A DNA stretch of 64,000 bases from Wenyingzhuangia marina (GTDB lineage: Bacteria > Bacteroidota > Bacteroidia > Flavobacteriales > Flavobacteriaceae). Of this stretch, positions 36,498-48,000 are shown piece after piece (positions within the stretch are counted from its first letter, which is position 1; every line of letters starts with the position of its first letter). The DNA lies in assembly GCF_900130035.1 (NCBI RefSeq), contig NZ_FQXQ01000002.1, positions 496,001-560,000 of the forward strand, given 5' to 3'. Made by a program: the position numbers and the translations under genes. A model generated the notes under the pieces. The model searched no databases, was not told the DNA's origin, and saw only the letters and a program-made list of their open reading frames with translations.

Positions 36498-37052
36498 ATG
36501 AACGAAGAAGTTACATTTATTATTGACAGTACTAAAGAGGGAATGGATGCTGCCATTGCTCACTTAGTAAAAGAATTCGGAAATATTAGAGCGGGGAAAG
36601 CTTCGCCAGCTATGTTAGGGAGTGTAATGGTTAACTATTATGGTTCTCCTACTCCAATTGGTCAAGTTGCGAACATTAACACACCAGATGCTCAAACCAT
36701 TACCGTACAACCTTGGGAAAAAAACATGATTCCTGAAATTGAAAAAGGAATTATTGTAGCAAACTTAGGTTTTAATCCTATGAACAACGGAGAGCACATT
36801 ATTATTAGTGTTCCTGCTTTAACAGAGGAAAGACGTAGAGAATTATCTAAGCAAGCAAAAGCAGAAGCTGAGCATGCTAAAGTTAGTATTCGTAACATTC
36901 GTAGAGATGCTAACAATGATATTAAAAAAGTAGAGATTTCTGACGACGAGAAGAAAGTTGCAGAAGATAGAGTTCAAACTTTAACTGATACCTATATCAA
37001 AAAAGTAGATGAAGTATATGTAGTTAAAGATGCTGAAATCATGAAAGTATAA
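36498..37052 (+). CDS. frr: Ribosome recycling factor
   Basis: This 184-residue two-domain tRNA-mimic splits post-termination ribosomes together with EF-G. Conserved RAGKASPAMLGSVMVNYYGS, PLGQVA-like PIGQVANINTPDAQTI and the long helices with RRELSKQAKAEAEHAKVSIRNIRRDAN are present. It forms a two-gene operon with pyrH. Confidence 0.97.
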   Translation: MNEEVTFIIDSTKEGMDAAIAHLVKEFGNIRAGKASPAMLGSVMVNYYGSPTPIGQVANINTPDAQTITVQPWEKNMIPEIEKGIIVANLGFNPMNNGEHIIISVPALTEERRRELSKQAKAEAEHAKVSIRNIRRDANNDIKKVEISDDEKKVAEDRVQTLTDTYIKKVDEVYVVKDAEIMKV

Positions 37053-37079
37053 ATTTACTTTCTACAAACTAATAACATA

Positions 37080-37121
37080 AAGCCATCTAATAAAGTACTT
37101 TGTTACTTAATTAGATGGCTT
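37080..37121 (+). terminator. pyrH-frr terminator
   Basis: AAGCCATCTAAT (37080-37091) pairs with ATTAGATGGCTT (37110-37121), with a partial inner stem, followed by TTTTT. Confidence 0.8.
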
Positions 37122-37164
37122 TTTTTATATAATTTTACACCCCTCATACAATTCTATACTTTTT

Positions 37165-39501
37165 ATGAAATTTTGGAATACTGTTGCTAGAACCATTCTT
37201 ATCCATAGAGTCGCTACCATTATTATAATAGCTGTTATTACAGGTCTATTAGCATCACAATTTAAGAATGTACAGTTTTCTTACACAGAAGCCAACTTAC
37301 TTCCTGAGGACAATCCTGTAAATATAGAATATGATAAATTCCTTAATATATTTGGAGAAGAAGGGAATATTATTGTCTTAGCAGTTAAGGATAGTACTCT
37401 TTTTTCTGATGTAAAAAAATTTAATAATTGGATTGCGCTAGCAGATGAAATTTCATCTCATAAAAAAATAATAGAAGGAGTTGTTTCTTTTAGTAATATC
37501 AAAGAACTAAAGAAAAATGTTGAGGAGCAAAAATTTGAACTCACTTCAATATTTACCAAGAAAAAATACAATCAACAAGAAGTAGACAGTATTAGCAATC
37601 ATATTTTTAATGATTTGCCTTTTTATGATCACCTCCTATTCAATAAAGAAACTGGAACTATTCAAACCATTGTTTATGTTGATAAACAAATTGTAAACAC
37701 CAAAATTAGGTCTGATTATATAAAAGACACTTTTAATCCTCTTATTAAAAAATTTAACAAAGAAAATAACTTACAAGTTAGGGTTTCTGGAATGCCTTAC
37801 GTTCGTAGTATGAACGCTGCCAGCGTAAAGTCAGAAATGGGAATGTTTGTGCTACTTGGTTTAGGAGTTACAGGACTTATTTTCTTTTTATTTTTTAGAT
37901 CACTTAGGGCTACAGCCATCACTTTAGCCGTTGTTATTATTGGAGTGCTTTGGTCATTTGGTTTTATTGGTTTATTAGGATATCAAATATCTATTTTAAC
38001 AGCTTTAATTCCGCCTTTAATTATTGTAATTGGGGTGCCAAATGCTATATTTTTAATTCATAAATATCAGCAAGAAATTCATAAACACGGTAACAAAGCA
38101 AAGTCTTTACAACGTGTAATTACCAAAGTTGGAAATGCAACTTTAATGACCAACCTTACGACTTCTGCGGGTTTTGCTACTTTTATTTTTACAAAAAGTA
38201 CCATTCTTAAAGAATTTGGTGTTATTGCATCCATCAATATTATGGGGATTTTCATAATCTCTCTATGTTTAATTCCAATTCTATATAGTTTTATGCCTTT
38301 GCCAAAACCAAAGCATTTAAAGCATTTAGAAAAAAAATGGGTTGATACTATTGTGAAGGGAATGACTAAGATTGTTAGAAACAAAAAACCTTTTGTTTAC
38401 ATCGTCTCTTCTATTCTATTATTGATAGCTATTCTTGGTGCTTTTCAAATAAAAGTATCGGGTAGTTTGATTGAGGACATGTCTAAAAAAACACAATTCT
38501 ATAAAGACATTGTTTTCTTTGAAAAAGAATTTGGCGGAATTTTACCTCTTGAAATTTTAGTAGATACTAAAAAAGAAAAAGGAGTGATGAATTTAGCGAC
38601 CTTAAAACGTATTGATAAACTTGAGTCAGAAATTCTTAAAATTCCTGAATTCTCTAAACCTATTTCCATCAACAATCTTGTAAAGTTTACCAAACAAGCT
38701 TTTTATAATGGTAATCCTGATTTTTATAAATTACCAACCTCACAAGAAAAAAACTTTATTTTAAGTTATGCTCAAAATTCTGGAAGAGACACCAATGCCT
38801 TGTCTAACATGGTAGACAAAACAGGTCGTTATGCTCGTATTACCACTTTTATGAAAGATATAGGTACAGAAAGAATGGAGCAAATTCAAGAAGAGCTTCA
38901 AATTATTATAGATAAAAACTTTCCTAAAGAACGTTATAATGTAACCATGACAGGAAAAGCGTTGGTATTTGTAAAAGGAACTAATTATTTAATTCACAAT
39001 CTAATCATATCTTTAGGTTTGGCAATTGTATTGATTGCTGTGTTTATTGGTGGATTATTTAAAAATTCTAAAATGATTTTAATCTCCTTAATACCAAACG
39101 TATTCCCTTTAATATTAACTGCTGGATTGATGGGATTTTTAGGAATTCCTCTAAAACCCTCAACCATTTTAGTATTTAGTATTGCTTTTGGAATCTCTGT
39201 AGATGATACCATACACTTTTTAGCCAAATACAGACAAGAATTAATAGCTAGTAAAGGAAAGGTTAGAAAATCGGTTTACAAAGCCATTAGAGAGTCTGGA
39301 ATTAGTATGTTTTACACCTCTATTGTTTTGTTCTTTGGATTTTTAGTTTTTGTTATCTCTAGTTTTGGAGGAACCAAGGCTTTAGGAGGGTTGGTTTCTA
39401 TCACTCTTTTGTTTGCAATGATATCTAACTTGGTCATCTTACCTTCTTTATTATTAACTTTTGAAAGAACTATTAACAAGAAAAAGAAATCTAAAAAATA
39501 A
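37165..39501 (+). CDS. RND/MMPL-family transporter (HAE3-like)
   Basis: This 778-residue inner-membrane protein has the RND repeat plan: one helix near residue 15, an extracytoplasmic domain (about 35-225), helices 2-6 (about 230-375), a helix near 415, a second extracytoplasmic domain (about 435-605), then five helices to the end. GISVDDTIHFLAKYRQE in the second half and the sterol-sensing/MMPL-like core LTALIPPLIIVIGVPNAIF in the first half are typical. At half to two thirds the length of drug pumps, it resembles hopanoid- or lipid-handling members. No membrane fusion or outer membrane partner is adjacent. The cargo is unknown. Confidence 0.85.
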   Translation: MKFWNTVARTILIHRVATIIIIAVITGLLASQFKNVQFSYTEANLLPEDNPVNIEYDKFLNIFGEEGNIIVLAVKDSTLFSDVKKFNNWIALADEISSHKKIIEGVVSFSNIKELKKNVEEQKFELTSIFTKKKYNQQEVDSISNHIFNDLPFYDHLLFNKETGTIQTIVYVDKQIVNTKIRSDYIKDTFNPLIKKFNKENNLQVRVSGMPYVRSMNAASVKSEMGMFVLLGLGVTGLIFFLFFRSLRATAITLAVVIIGVLWSFGFIGLLGYQISILTALIPPLIIVIGVPNAIFLIHKYQQEIHKHGNKAKSLQRVITKVGNATLMTNLTTSAGFATFIFTKSTILKEFGVIASINIMGIFIISLCLIPILYSFMPLPKPKHLKHLEKKWVDTIVKGMTKIVRNKKPFVYIVSSILLLIAILGAFQIKVSGSLIEDMSKKTQFYKDIVFFEKEFGGILPLEILVDTKKEKGVMNLATLKRIDKLESEILKIPEFSKPISINNLVKFTKQAFYNGNPDFYKLPTSQEKNFILSYAQNSGRDTNALSNMVDKTGRYARITTFMKDIGTERMEQIQEELQIIIDKNFPKERYNVTMTGKALVFVKGTNYLIHNLIISLGLAIVLIAVFIGGLFKNSKMILISLIPNVFPLILTAGLMGFLGIPLKPSTILVFSIAFGISVDDTIHFLAKYRQELIASKGKVRKSVYKAIRESGISMFYTSIVLFFGFLVFVISSFGGTKALGGLVSITLLFAMISNLVILPSLLLTFERTINKKKKSKK

Positions 39502-39520
39502 TATCATATTTAAGTATATA

Positions 39521-39555
39521 AAAATCCCTGAGTATAAATTTTACTCAGGGATTTT
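39521..39555. terminator. Bidirectional terminator
   Basis: AAAATCCCTGAGTA (39521-39534) pairs with TACTCAGGGATTTT (39542-39555). It lies between the convergent RND and GH2 genes and serves both. Confidence 0.85.
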
Positions 39556-39593
39556 TATTTTATTCACAATCTTCAAAATTTTAAAATCTTTAA

Positions 39594-42491
39594 CTATTTA
39601 TTTTGATTTGAATTCGGTTTTAATTCATCCGGACTGTCTTTGGTAAAAGTATCAAACAATTCTTTTGAGGGAGATTTAAATAGTTCTTCTATGATCTCTA
39701 TATTCAATTCATTTTTAGGTTCAAATTTATACGAATCCATATAATCAATCAATGATCTATATAATTGTAAAGAAGCTGGTTTATTTTTTACCTCAGCAGA
39801 TATATCAGCACTAGAAACCATTATTTTTCCATTCCCAACTTTGGCTTCAAAAACCATAGCCAATCTCCTGTTCATAAACCAAGTATCTATCGGCTGAATT
39901 AATGGACGAAAATCTGATGGAAAACCTTCAAGATTCATCACCTGTGCTCTATTCTGAATTTCCCACCATTGCAAATCACTATGATAACTTGTAGGAAAGT
40001 CAGCAAAAGCAGGGCTATCTTCTTGAATCAACATTCCCGTAACATGTGGAGGTCTCATTTTAAACCAAGAGGTATTCCAAAATACTGGCTGAAAATACAT
40101 TTGTACTTCTTTTCCTTTTATTACTTTACCCGAAGCATTTAAAAATACATTTCCTCCTTTTTCTAAAATTTCTTTAGCTTTTGCATCTAAGCTTGTGGTA
40201 TAATACACCGTAGAAACTGCCTTTTGTTTTGCTATTGGATATACCCAAAAATCCCAATCATTCACAAAATTGGTTCCTTGAACGCTCACTTCTAAATTTA
40301 ATTTTGAAGCTTTTTGAATAGCTTCTAATGGAAATGTTAAAGAACCTACAAACATTCCGTTTCCATTGTCATATGTTTTAGCATCAAACTGACTAGACTT
40401 TAAAATTTGTCCTGCTTCATTTTTAATCGTCCAATGAATAACGGCATTTTCTAAAGGAGCTTTTCCTGAGTGAAATAACTCAACAGTAGCTTTAAAAGTT
40501 TCATTATTTTGATAAACAAATTTTGAAATTTCTGCCAAAGGAACCGTTTGATTACAAAATCTTGAATATTCTTTTGCTGTTACATAACCTTTTTCTTCCC
40601 AAAAAGCATCTAAAACACCTATAATGGCAGAACCTTGACCAGGAAAATCTTGTAAACCTAATAATTGAAAACCTGCATAACCTGGGGTTCTTAACATTTT
40701 TTCTATGTCAGTTTTATAACTCAACACTTGTAATTTTCCCGAAGCATTTAAAAAGTCTTTTGCCTGATCTCCCATATGATGATCTATCAAATCTTGCTGA
40801 AACATCTCAAAGTTTTTGGCTTTGTAAACACCTGTATATTTTTTGATTTCATCAAAATTTGGAAACACACAATACTGCCCCACTTCATGTGCAACAAATG
40901 GAACTATAAAAGGAGCAATACCTTTGCTAAAATCTTCTACCGTTTCGGGTCTATGACTTTTCCAATTCACACCTCTTACTCCACCACGAACCTGAAATTC
41001 TGCATTAGGCACTACTGGCCAACTCCCCCCAACAGACATTCCTGTATATACGTGCCTACTGTCTTTTTCTTTCCAAAAATCTACAAACTTATTTAAGTAA
41101 GAAACCTGATTTCCTGAAGGTTCATTTCCAGCTGATAACATCACAAAAGAAGCATAATTTCCATAATACTTATTCATTTTTAAAGTCTCATCATAAATAT
41201 ATTGATCTATCGGCTGACCTCTTCCTAGTTTTGGTCCATGATTCGTCCAAGTAGGTCCTTCTGGCTGTAAATAAATCCCTACCAAATCGGCAGCCATAAA
41301 AGCTGCTTCTGGCGGACACCAAGAATGAAAACGTACATGGTTCAATCCAAAATCTTTCGCTTTGTTAAATATTTTTTTCCAAGCATCTACCGTTGTAGCA
41401 GGATATCCTGTTAAAGGAAACTCACAATTATTTAAAGTTCCTCTTAAAAAAACAGGGGTTCCGTTGATTAAAAACTGATTTCCTTTAATACTAAACTCTC
41501 GCATTCCAAAAGTAACCTCTTTAGTTTGCTTCACTTTTTTAGAAGTCAATGTTACTTCTAAACGATACAAAGCTGGATCAAACTCATCCCATGTTAGCAT
41601 TCCTTTTCCAAAAGGAAGTTCTATAGTAACCGTTTGATTTTCATTTTTAGATATCGCTACTTTTGTGCTAACTTCTTTTGTTTTATCAGACTTATCTGAA
41701 TTAAAACTTTTGGCCTGAACACAGACTTTTCCTTTAAAATTTTGAAGTGAAGTATTTTTTAAATCAATGGTTACCTTTGCTTTTCTGTTTTTGATATCAG
41801 GATACACCTCTACATCTTCTATATATACTGGAGCAAAAGATTCTAAAGCCATTTTTCCTATAATTCCATTCCAATTTCCTTGCGTATGATCACTAATACT
41901 ATGTGAATCTGGCCCAACATTTATTTTATCTCTGTTGTCAACTCTAATGGTAATTCTTTGTTTTCCTGGTTTTAAAAAAGCGCTTAAATCATATTCATGC
42001 GGAGCAACCAAAGAATTTTGTAAACCAACCTCTTGATCATTAATCCACACACGAGTTTCTATATGTGTCCTTTCTAAATGTAAAATCACGTGTTTTCCTC
42101 TCCAGTTTTTAGGAATAGTCACTTCTTTTTGATACCATGCTGCTCCCACATAATGCTTGGCAGGCGTTAACCAAAAGGGAATGTGAATATTATCTGGTTG
42201 ACGGAATTTTTCTAAACTAGCTCTAAAATAAAAAGAACTATCGTAAATAGTACCTGTCCAATTAGTGCTTAATGTAATATCATCCCCTTTTAGATTCTTA
42301 GCCATAGAACCTGGCAATTTTACCAAATCTTTTAAATCTCTTTTAAACCACTCTGCTAAAACTCCTTCGTCTTTTCTATCTATTTCAAAATGCCAAGTTC
42401 CTTTTAAATCGATTTCATCACCTTCTTTAAAACTACTTAACGTAAAAATGGTTAATAATAAAAGACTGAAATATAAATACTTTTTTACCAT
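39594..42491 (-). CDS. Glycoside hydrolase family 2 enzyme (beta-galactosidase-like)
   Basis: This 965-residue secreted enzyme has a signal peptide (MVKKYLYFSLLLLTIFTLSS), a jelly-roll sugar-binding domain (about 25-205, with HVILHLERTHIETRVWINDQEVG), an Ig-like domain (about 210-320) and a TIM barrel (about 325-620). The expected acid/base is E457 in SAGNEPSGN and the nucleophile E536 in VAHEVGQ. A C-terminal beta-rich region follows. The ATG at 42491 is used because it places the signal peptide at the N-terminus; the frame is open to 42530. It is the last gene of the porter-DUF5107-GH35-GH2 operon. Beta-galactosidase is the best guess, but GH2 also includes glucuronidases and mannosidases. 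Confidence 0.85.
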   Translation of the reverse strand: MVKKYLYFSLLLLTIFTLSSFKEGDEIDLKGTWHFEIDRKDEGVLAEWFKRDLKDLVKLPGSMAKNLKGDDITLSTNWTGTIYDSSFYFRASLEKFRQPDNIHIPFWLTPAKHYVGAAWYQKEVTIPKNWRGKHVILHLERTHIETRVWINDQEVGLQNSLVAPHEYDLSAFLKPGKQRITIRVDNRDKINVGPDSHSISDHTQGNWNGIIGKMALESFAPVYIEDVEVYPDIKNRKAKVTIDLKNTSLQNFKGKVCVQAKSFNSDKSDKTKEVSTKVAISKNENQTVTIELPFGKGMLTWDEFDPALYRLEVTLTSKKVKQTKEVTFGMREFSIKGNQFLINGTPVFLRGTLNNCEFPLTGYPATTVDAWKKIFNKAKDFGLNHVRFHSWCPPEAAFMAADLVGIYLQPEGPTWTNHGPKLGRGQPIDQYIYDETLKMNKYYGNYASFVMLSAGNEPSGNQVSYLNKFVDFWKEKDSRHVYTGMSVGGSWPVVPNAEFQVRGGVRGVNWKSHRPETVEDFSKGIAPFIVPFVAHEVGQYCVFPNFDEIKKYTGVYKAKNFEMFQQDLIDHHMGDQAKDFLNASGKLQVLSYKTDIEKMLRTPGYAGFQLLGLQDFPGQGSAIIGVLDAFWEEKGYVTAKEYSRFCNQTVPLAEISKFVYQNNETFKATVELFHSGKAPLENAVIHWTIKNEAGQILKSSQFDAKTYDNGNGMFVGSLTFPLEAIQKASKLNLEVSVQGTNFVNDWDFWVYPIAKQKAVSTVYYTTSLDAKAKEILEKGGNVFLNASGKVIKGKEVQMYFQPVFWNTSWFKMRPPHVTGMLIQEDSPAFADFPTSYHSDLQWWEIQNRAQVMNLEGFPSDFRPLIQPIDTWFMNRRLAMVFEAKVGNGKIMVSSADISAEVKNKPASLQLYRSLIDYMDSYKFEPKNELNIEIIEELFKSPSKELFDTFTKDSPDELKPNSNQNK

Positions 42492-42545
42492 GTTATCATG
42501 TTGTTTTTTGTTTAACTCACTCATCATCATTTATTTTAAAAATGA

Positions 42546-44984
42546 TTAATGCAAGGTTACATTTACCTTATATTCTACTGATATTTTTGGTTCTTTAATT
42601 TCTAAAAAACTTTTTTTATCGCTAAAATCAGGAATTACGTTCTTGTCTAAATAACTCAAATAAGAAGCATCTTTATACATCGGCATAAAATAAAAATACA
42701 TGTGATTACTTTTTAAGGCTTCTTGATATTTTTTTAATCCTATAGTCCAAGGTTTACTTGTGTACAAATCATCGGTTTGTAATTCTCCATTCATCATACA
42801 AATTCCACGATCTCCCATATAATCAAAAGTGATAAATACATCGTTGATGGTTGACAAATCTAAATAGGTAGATTTTAGTACAAAATGACTATTATCTGTT
42901 TGAATCAAATCAAGAGCAGGTGTTACTTTTGGAAGCGTAATACGCCAAGAATTACTATGAGGAAAGGTAGATTTTATAACTGTTAATTTTCCTTGTGTAG
43001 TATTTACATTGTCCAGAGCAGGATATACCGTAAAATCTATTTGTTCTTTATTGTTGCTGATGAATGAAACTTGTTTGTCATCATTTAAAACCACAGCATC
43101 ACTCAAAATAATTTGTTGTTGATCGTCCTCTCCTACAGCGCACATTTTTAAAGCTTCTTCTTGAGGCAATACTAAAAAAGAAACACCATTGACTTGAAAT
43201 TCGTTGATGCTGTTTTTTTTACAAACCACTACCGTATTTCCATTTTTCTTGAACGTTTTAGTTCCTTTTCCCTTTACCTTAACATTTCCTTTAATATGCA
43301 TTTCTGGAGCAATACCATCCACAGCAACCATTACATGATAAGGCTTATTATTATTTACAAAGTGATAAAAAGGTTGAAGTGTTGCCATTTCAATAAGCAC
43401 TCCATCATAATTAACATGAAAAGGAAAAATAGCAGAACTACCGGATTTTAAGGTAAAGGTTCCCGATGCTGGAAACTTCACTTCTCCTTTTTTAGTGTTA
43501 ATTGTAATGTTGAGATCCTCTAAATCTTTTGTTTCTAAATGATCCTGAAAATTATGCATAAACAAATATCCTTTGTTTCCATCACTCCTAACAGAATAGC
43601 GTAAAGTCTCTGTGTTGCCTGGCTTGATTTCATCATTTGTTTTGGGTAAAACAGGATATAATGGAGCCAAATCATTCCCATAAGACTGTAGAAAATAGTT
43701 GATTAATTTTAAGGAATAAAAACCACTAGTCACTTTTCCAAATTCCCCAATGGGAGCTTGATAATCATAGGATTTATTATTCAATCCAGAACCTTCAGAC
43801 ATATAATAATTACCTACAGAAGGAGTCGTTCCTCCGTGATACATATAAAATCCAAGTCCATTAGTTCCACTTCCAACGGTACGAACCATTAATGGTAAAA
43901 AACTTTCTCCTGGTACTCTAGGTCTACGATCATAAGTAACAGCCATTCCTGTTCCTAATTCTGCTGCCATAGAAGGATACAAATTCACATCATAACTCAC
44001 AGGAGCATAATCCGGATTTTGTTGTAAATCTTTAAACAAATAAAAAGACGAAGGTTTGTTTCCTGAAGTCCAAAATGGATAAGCATAACCTGCCATCACA
44101 GGAATAGATTCTTTTTCTATAATGGTAGCATACCCCCAACCTGTAGCGGTATAAATAGGAGCGACTAATCCTGCATCTATAGCTAAATTTTTAAGGGTTT
44201 TCATATGGTCTTTACCTACATTGGCAAACTCATTTCCTTTGTCATTAATTCCGACACCATCTTGTACAATTTTACGATCACGTCTCGCAGCAGTTCTCTC
44301 TTTTGGAGCTCCTATGTAAGTAAAAGCCCATGGTGCCGAAGAATGTTGATATTCATTCTCTATCTGAACCCCAACGATAGGACCTCCATCTTTAAACATC
44401 AAACCTTTTAATTGTTTTCCGATTTCTTGATAAAAACGATTGACATAATACAGGTAAGTTTGATCGTTGCTCCTTACATCTATAGGTCGTCCATACAACC
44501 AATCTGGAAGTCCTCCATTACGCATTTCTCCATGAGCAAAAGGTCCCACACGCATAATGACTTGTAAACCATTTTTTGCACACAATTCCGTAAAAGTTCT
44601 TACATCATAATCGGCTTCCCAATTAAAAACACCTTCTTTAAACTCATGTAAATTCCAAAACACATAAGTAGCTACTACCGTAATTCCACCGGCTTTCATT
44701 TTTTTTATTTCTTCCTCCCAATATTGATGTGGATAACGGCTGTAATGAAATTCTCCAATAACAGGAATAAACGGTTTCTTATTATGTTCTAAATAAAAAC
44801 TATTCACACTAATAGTATCTCCTTTAGAATTACTTCCTCCTAAATCTAAATGATCTCGTAAAACATTTGTTTTTACATTTGAGACATCAATCTTATAATG
44901 GTTTTGAGCAAACAGTTTTACCTGATTAAATACGATCAAAAGCATAACTAAAATTGTAACATTTTGTTTTTTATTGACTTCCAT
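42546..44984 (-). CDS. Glycoside hydrolase family 35 beta-galactosidase
   Basis: This 812-residue secreted enzyme (hydrophobic signal near residues 9-27, ending LFAQ) removes terminal beta-galactose. The GH35 barrel is clear: GEFHYSRYPHQYWEEEIKKM, VFWNLHEFKEG, MRVGPFAHGEMRNGGLPDWL, and VGVQIENEYQHSS with E211 as acid/base. E342 in MAAELGTGM is the expected nucleophile. Beta-sandwich domains fill the C-terminal half. It lies 15 bp upstream of the GH2 gene and 21 bp downstream of the DUF5107 gene. Together with the nearby GH43_24-like gene it points to a beta-galactan or arabinogalactan substrate. Confidence 0.92.
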   Translation of the reverse strand: MEVNKKQNVTILVMLLIVFNQVKLFAQNHYKIDVSNVKTNVLRDHLDLGGSNSKGDTISVNSFYLEHNKKPFIPVIGEFHYSRYPHQYWEEEIKKMKAGGITVVATYVFWNLHEFKEGVFNWEADYDVRTFTELCAKNGLQVIMRVGPFAHGEMRNGGLPDWLYGRPIDVRSNDQTYLYYVNRFYQEIGKQLKGLMFKDGGPIVGVQIENEYQHSSAPWAFTYIGAPKERTAARRDRKIVQDGVGINDKGNEFANVGKDHMKTLKNLAIDAGLVAPIYTATGWGYATIIEKESIPVMAGYAYPFWTSGNKPSSFYLFKDLQQNPDYAPVSYDVNLYPSMAAELGTGMAVTYDRRPRVPGESFLPLMVRTVGSGTNGLGFYMYHGGTTPSVGNYYMSEGSGLNNKSYDYQAPIGEFGKVTSGFYSLKLINYFLQSYGNDLAPLYPVLPKTNDEIKPGNTETLRYSVRSDGNKGYLFMHNFQDHLETKDLEDLNITINTKKGEVKFPASGTFTLKSGSSAIFPFHVNYDGVLIEMATLQPFYHFVNNNKPYHVMVAVDGIAPEMHIKGNVKVKGKGTKTFKKNGNTVVVCKKNSINEFQVNGVSFLVLPQEEALKMCAVGEDDQQQIILSDAVVLNDDKQVSFISNNKEQIDFTVYPALDNVNTTQGKLTVIKSTFPHSNSWRITLPKVTPALDLIQTDNSHFVLKSTYLDLSTINDVFITFDYMGDRGICMMNGELQTDDLYTSKPWTIGLKKYQEALKSNHMYFYFMPMYKDASYLSYLDKNVIPDFSDKKSFLEIKEPKISVEYKVNVTLH

Positions 44985-45005
44985 AAGACTAAGTTATATA
45001 TAATA

Positions 45006-48000
45006 TTATTGAAGATTCATCAAGTCATTTAGCATTGATAAATGAATTTGCACTCCTTGATGATTGAGATCCATTTCACTAGCCTGTGTCAAATGTTTTT
45101 TTGCATTCACAACATCTCCCAATCCATAAAAACCAAGTCCAAGCATATAGTGACAGTGAATTTTGTTACGGAAAATTAAATCATCATCCCAAATCAATAA
45201 ATCAGGTAAGGAAACCGCAAAATAATCTAATTTAATGATGTCATTTAAATGTTTCTTTCCAAAAGCTACCAACGCATGAAAACGTTTTTTTGCTTCTTCT
45301 TTTCTGTCTAATTTAAGCAAAGCCAATCCTTGATAAAATATTTTATCTGGTTTTTGATCATTATAAAAAATAGCGGCGGCTGGTTTTGTATCTCCGTCTT
45401 TAGCTAACTCCCAATAATGACGTGCTTTTTCTAACTCTCCTAAACTTTCATAAGCACATCCTAACCAGTAATAGAAATCATTTTCTTGTGCTCCTGATAA
45501 TTTCCCTTCTCCTAAATGATGAGGATATACCAAACATTGTTTTAACAAATTAATTGCTTGTGATTCGTTGTTACCCGCTAAAAATTGTTTTGCCAACTCT
45601 ACCCTAGCTATTTGATATTGCGTAGGTACTTTTCCTTCTCCTCCTTCCCAAGGATGGAAAATTCTTTGATCAATCCATTCAATCGCTTTAATGTATTTCC
45701 CTGATTGATTACATAACGTAGCATATTCTAAATACACATCATCACGTTGTAATACTAGATCGATATGTTTTTCCAAAAATACTAATCTTTCTGAAAAAGG
45801 TTTACATAAACGCTTGTACAACTGATCTAATTCCATAAGAATACGAGCATCCGTAGTATCTAATTCAAAAGCTTTTTCTAAAGTAACCAAAGCTTTTTCT
45901 TCTTGTTGTAATTTATTAAAATAAGCCAGTGATAAATTTCTATGTACCGTTGAAAAAGTAGCATCAATACTTACCGATTTTTCCCAACAAGCAATGGCTT
46001 CTTGGTACTGACGTTTGTCATACCACAAGTTCCCTAAATAATAAGGAGCTTTGGCATCCTTTATATTTATTTTTTGTGCAGCTTCTAAAGCTAAAATAGC
46101 TTCTAAACGGTTTGGAAAACAATATTCTGGTGCATGATTAGTAGCCAATTCAAACACAGATTTACTCTCTTTATTCGCCAAACTCAACGCCCAACCCATA
46201 TAGTAATAAGTCATTGGAGTTGTAGCACAAACTTTTGTTCCAGCTTCTAATAACTGAACTGCTTCACCATACATTCCTGCAGCAATATAATCCAAGGCTA
46301 CCACTTCATAATTATGGATTTCTCCTCGCATTACTTGGTGCATTTCTTTTAAATCTTCAGTTTTATTTGTGATTAAATATGATTCAAACCTACATCCAAA
46401 ATTGAACAAATCTATTTTTAAAGAATCGTTAATTAAAGTCAATGCTTCTTGTGCTCTTCCTAATTTTCTTAAAATAGCCGCTTTTAAAGTTCTCGCTTTA
46501 TGGTTATGCCAATTACGAATTAAAGATTTCTCTACTTCGTACAAAGCTTCAGTTAAATTGTTTTGCACACATGATATTTGAGCACACCCAAAATAACCTG
46601 CATCTTGCATGGCAGCATTCCAACACGATTTGTAAAAAGCATCATACGCTTCTTTATGTTTTCCTTGGTATTGTAAAGACAATCCTAAATTGTAATGAGG
46701 TTCTCCATCGTATGGATTTGGATTGCGTTGTAATTGAGTTTTAATGGCTTTTTTAAAGTAGGTTTCAGCTTCTACAAACTTTCCTCTACGCAACAACCAA
46801 AGCCCCATAGCATTGTTATTTCTAACATCAGAAGGATCACGTTTTAAAGCTTCTAAATAGTAATCAGTCGCATTATAAGTGGCATGGCGATATTGTTCTA
46901 AATGCAACCCTGTTAAATACAATTGTTCACAAGTATCGGTTTCCTCAGGAGAAAAAGCTGCTTTGGCTGCTTCTGGCGTTTCTTTTCCTTCTTGTTCTTC
47001 TGCCTTGATACTCAATAATTCTCTTCCATTTTCAGCATACACAGATAACACCAAATTGATAACCTCAACATCACCTATAGAAACTTCTTTTTCATAAACT
47101 TGTTCCGGACTTAAATCTAAAACCTCATCAAAATATCCCTCTAAAACAACATTGGCATTTTTTTGTAACGAAGTAACAAATACCTGTACAATGGCTTTAT
47201 CATCTTTTTTATGGATGTTTAACAACACATCTTGTGAAGCATTTTTAACCATTCCTAACTCACGATACGGCAAGAAATATTGAGTAAATGTTTTTTCTTC
47301 ATAAGGTTGCATCCATGTAAAATCTGGTTGGTTGTCTGTATATACCCCTGCCATTAATTCAATATAAGGGCCATCCTCATCTGTTAAATTTCTATCCCAG
47401 GCTTTTCCAAAATCTCCATTTCCCCAAGTCCATTGTTTTTTTCCTGGTGAAATGTGATGGTTGGCAATATGCAACACTCCTGCTTGTGTATCATTTTCAT
47501 AACCACCAACAAAATTGAATTCTGAGTTGATAGCCATGTATGAAGTAGGTACAGGGATGTTTTTATAATTAGAAATATCCACTCCTTCAGAATAATCTAC
47601 TTTGTAATAAGTTCCAGTAGCAATTGGAAAGGTAGAAACATCTCTTTTTCCATGATCAAATACTGCATGTACATCTGGGGGGAAAACGGATTGATAATGT
47701 TCGTTTACTGCTACTGCTGGATTCGCCCACCATAAAAAAGTTTGAGGAACTGGTGTTGGATTGTATAATTTTCCTTTAATTTCTAAATAAGCTTTTCCGG
47801 GATGTAACGTAAATCCTGCCATCCCTTTTTGATGAAACATTTTTTCATTTTCACTTACCCAAACCGTAATACTTCCATCTTCATTATTTTCAATGGTATG
47901 GTCTACAGGTAAAAAAGTACTAGGGCGATGATGTTGTGGCCAGTTGAATTCTATTCCTCCAGAAATCCAAGGACCTGTAAGTCCTACCAAAGCAGGTTTA

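Noticed and set aside
40776-41096. 106-codon plus-strand frame inside the GH2 gene
   Set aside because: It is antisense to conserved GH2 barrel motifs and shows no protein-like features.
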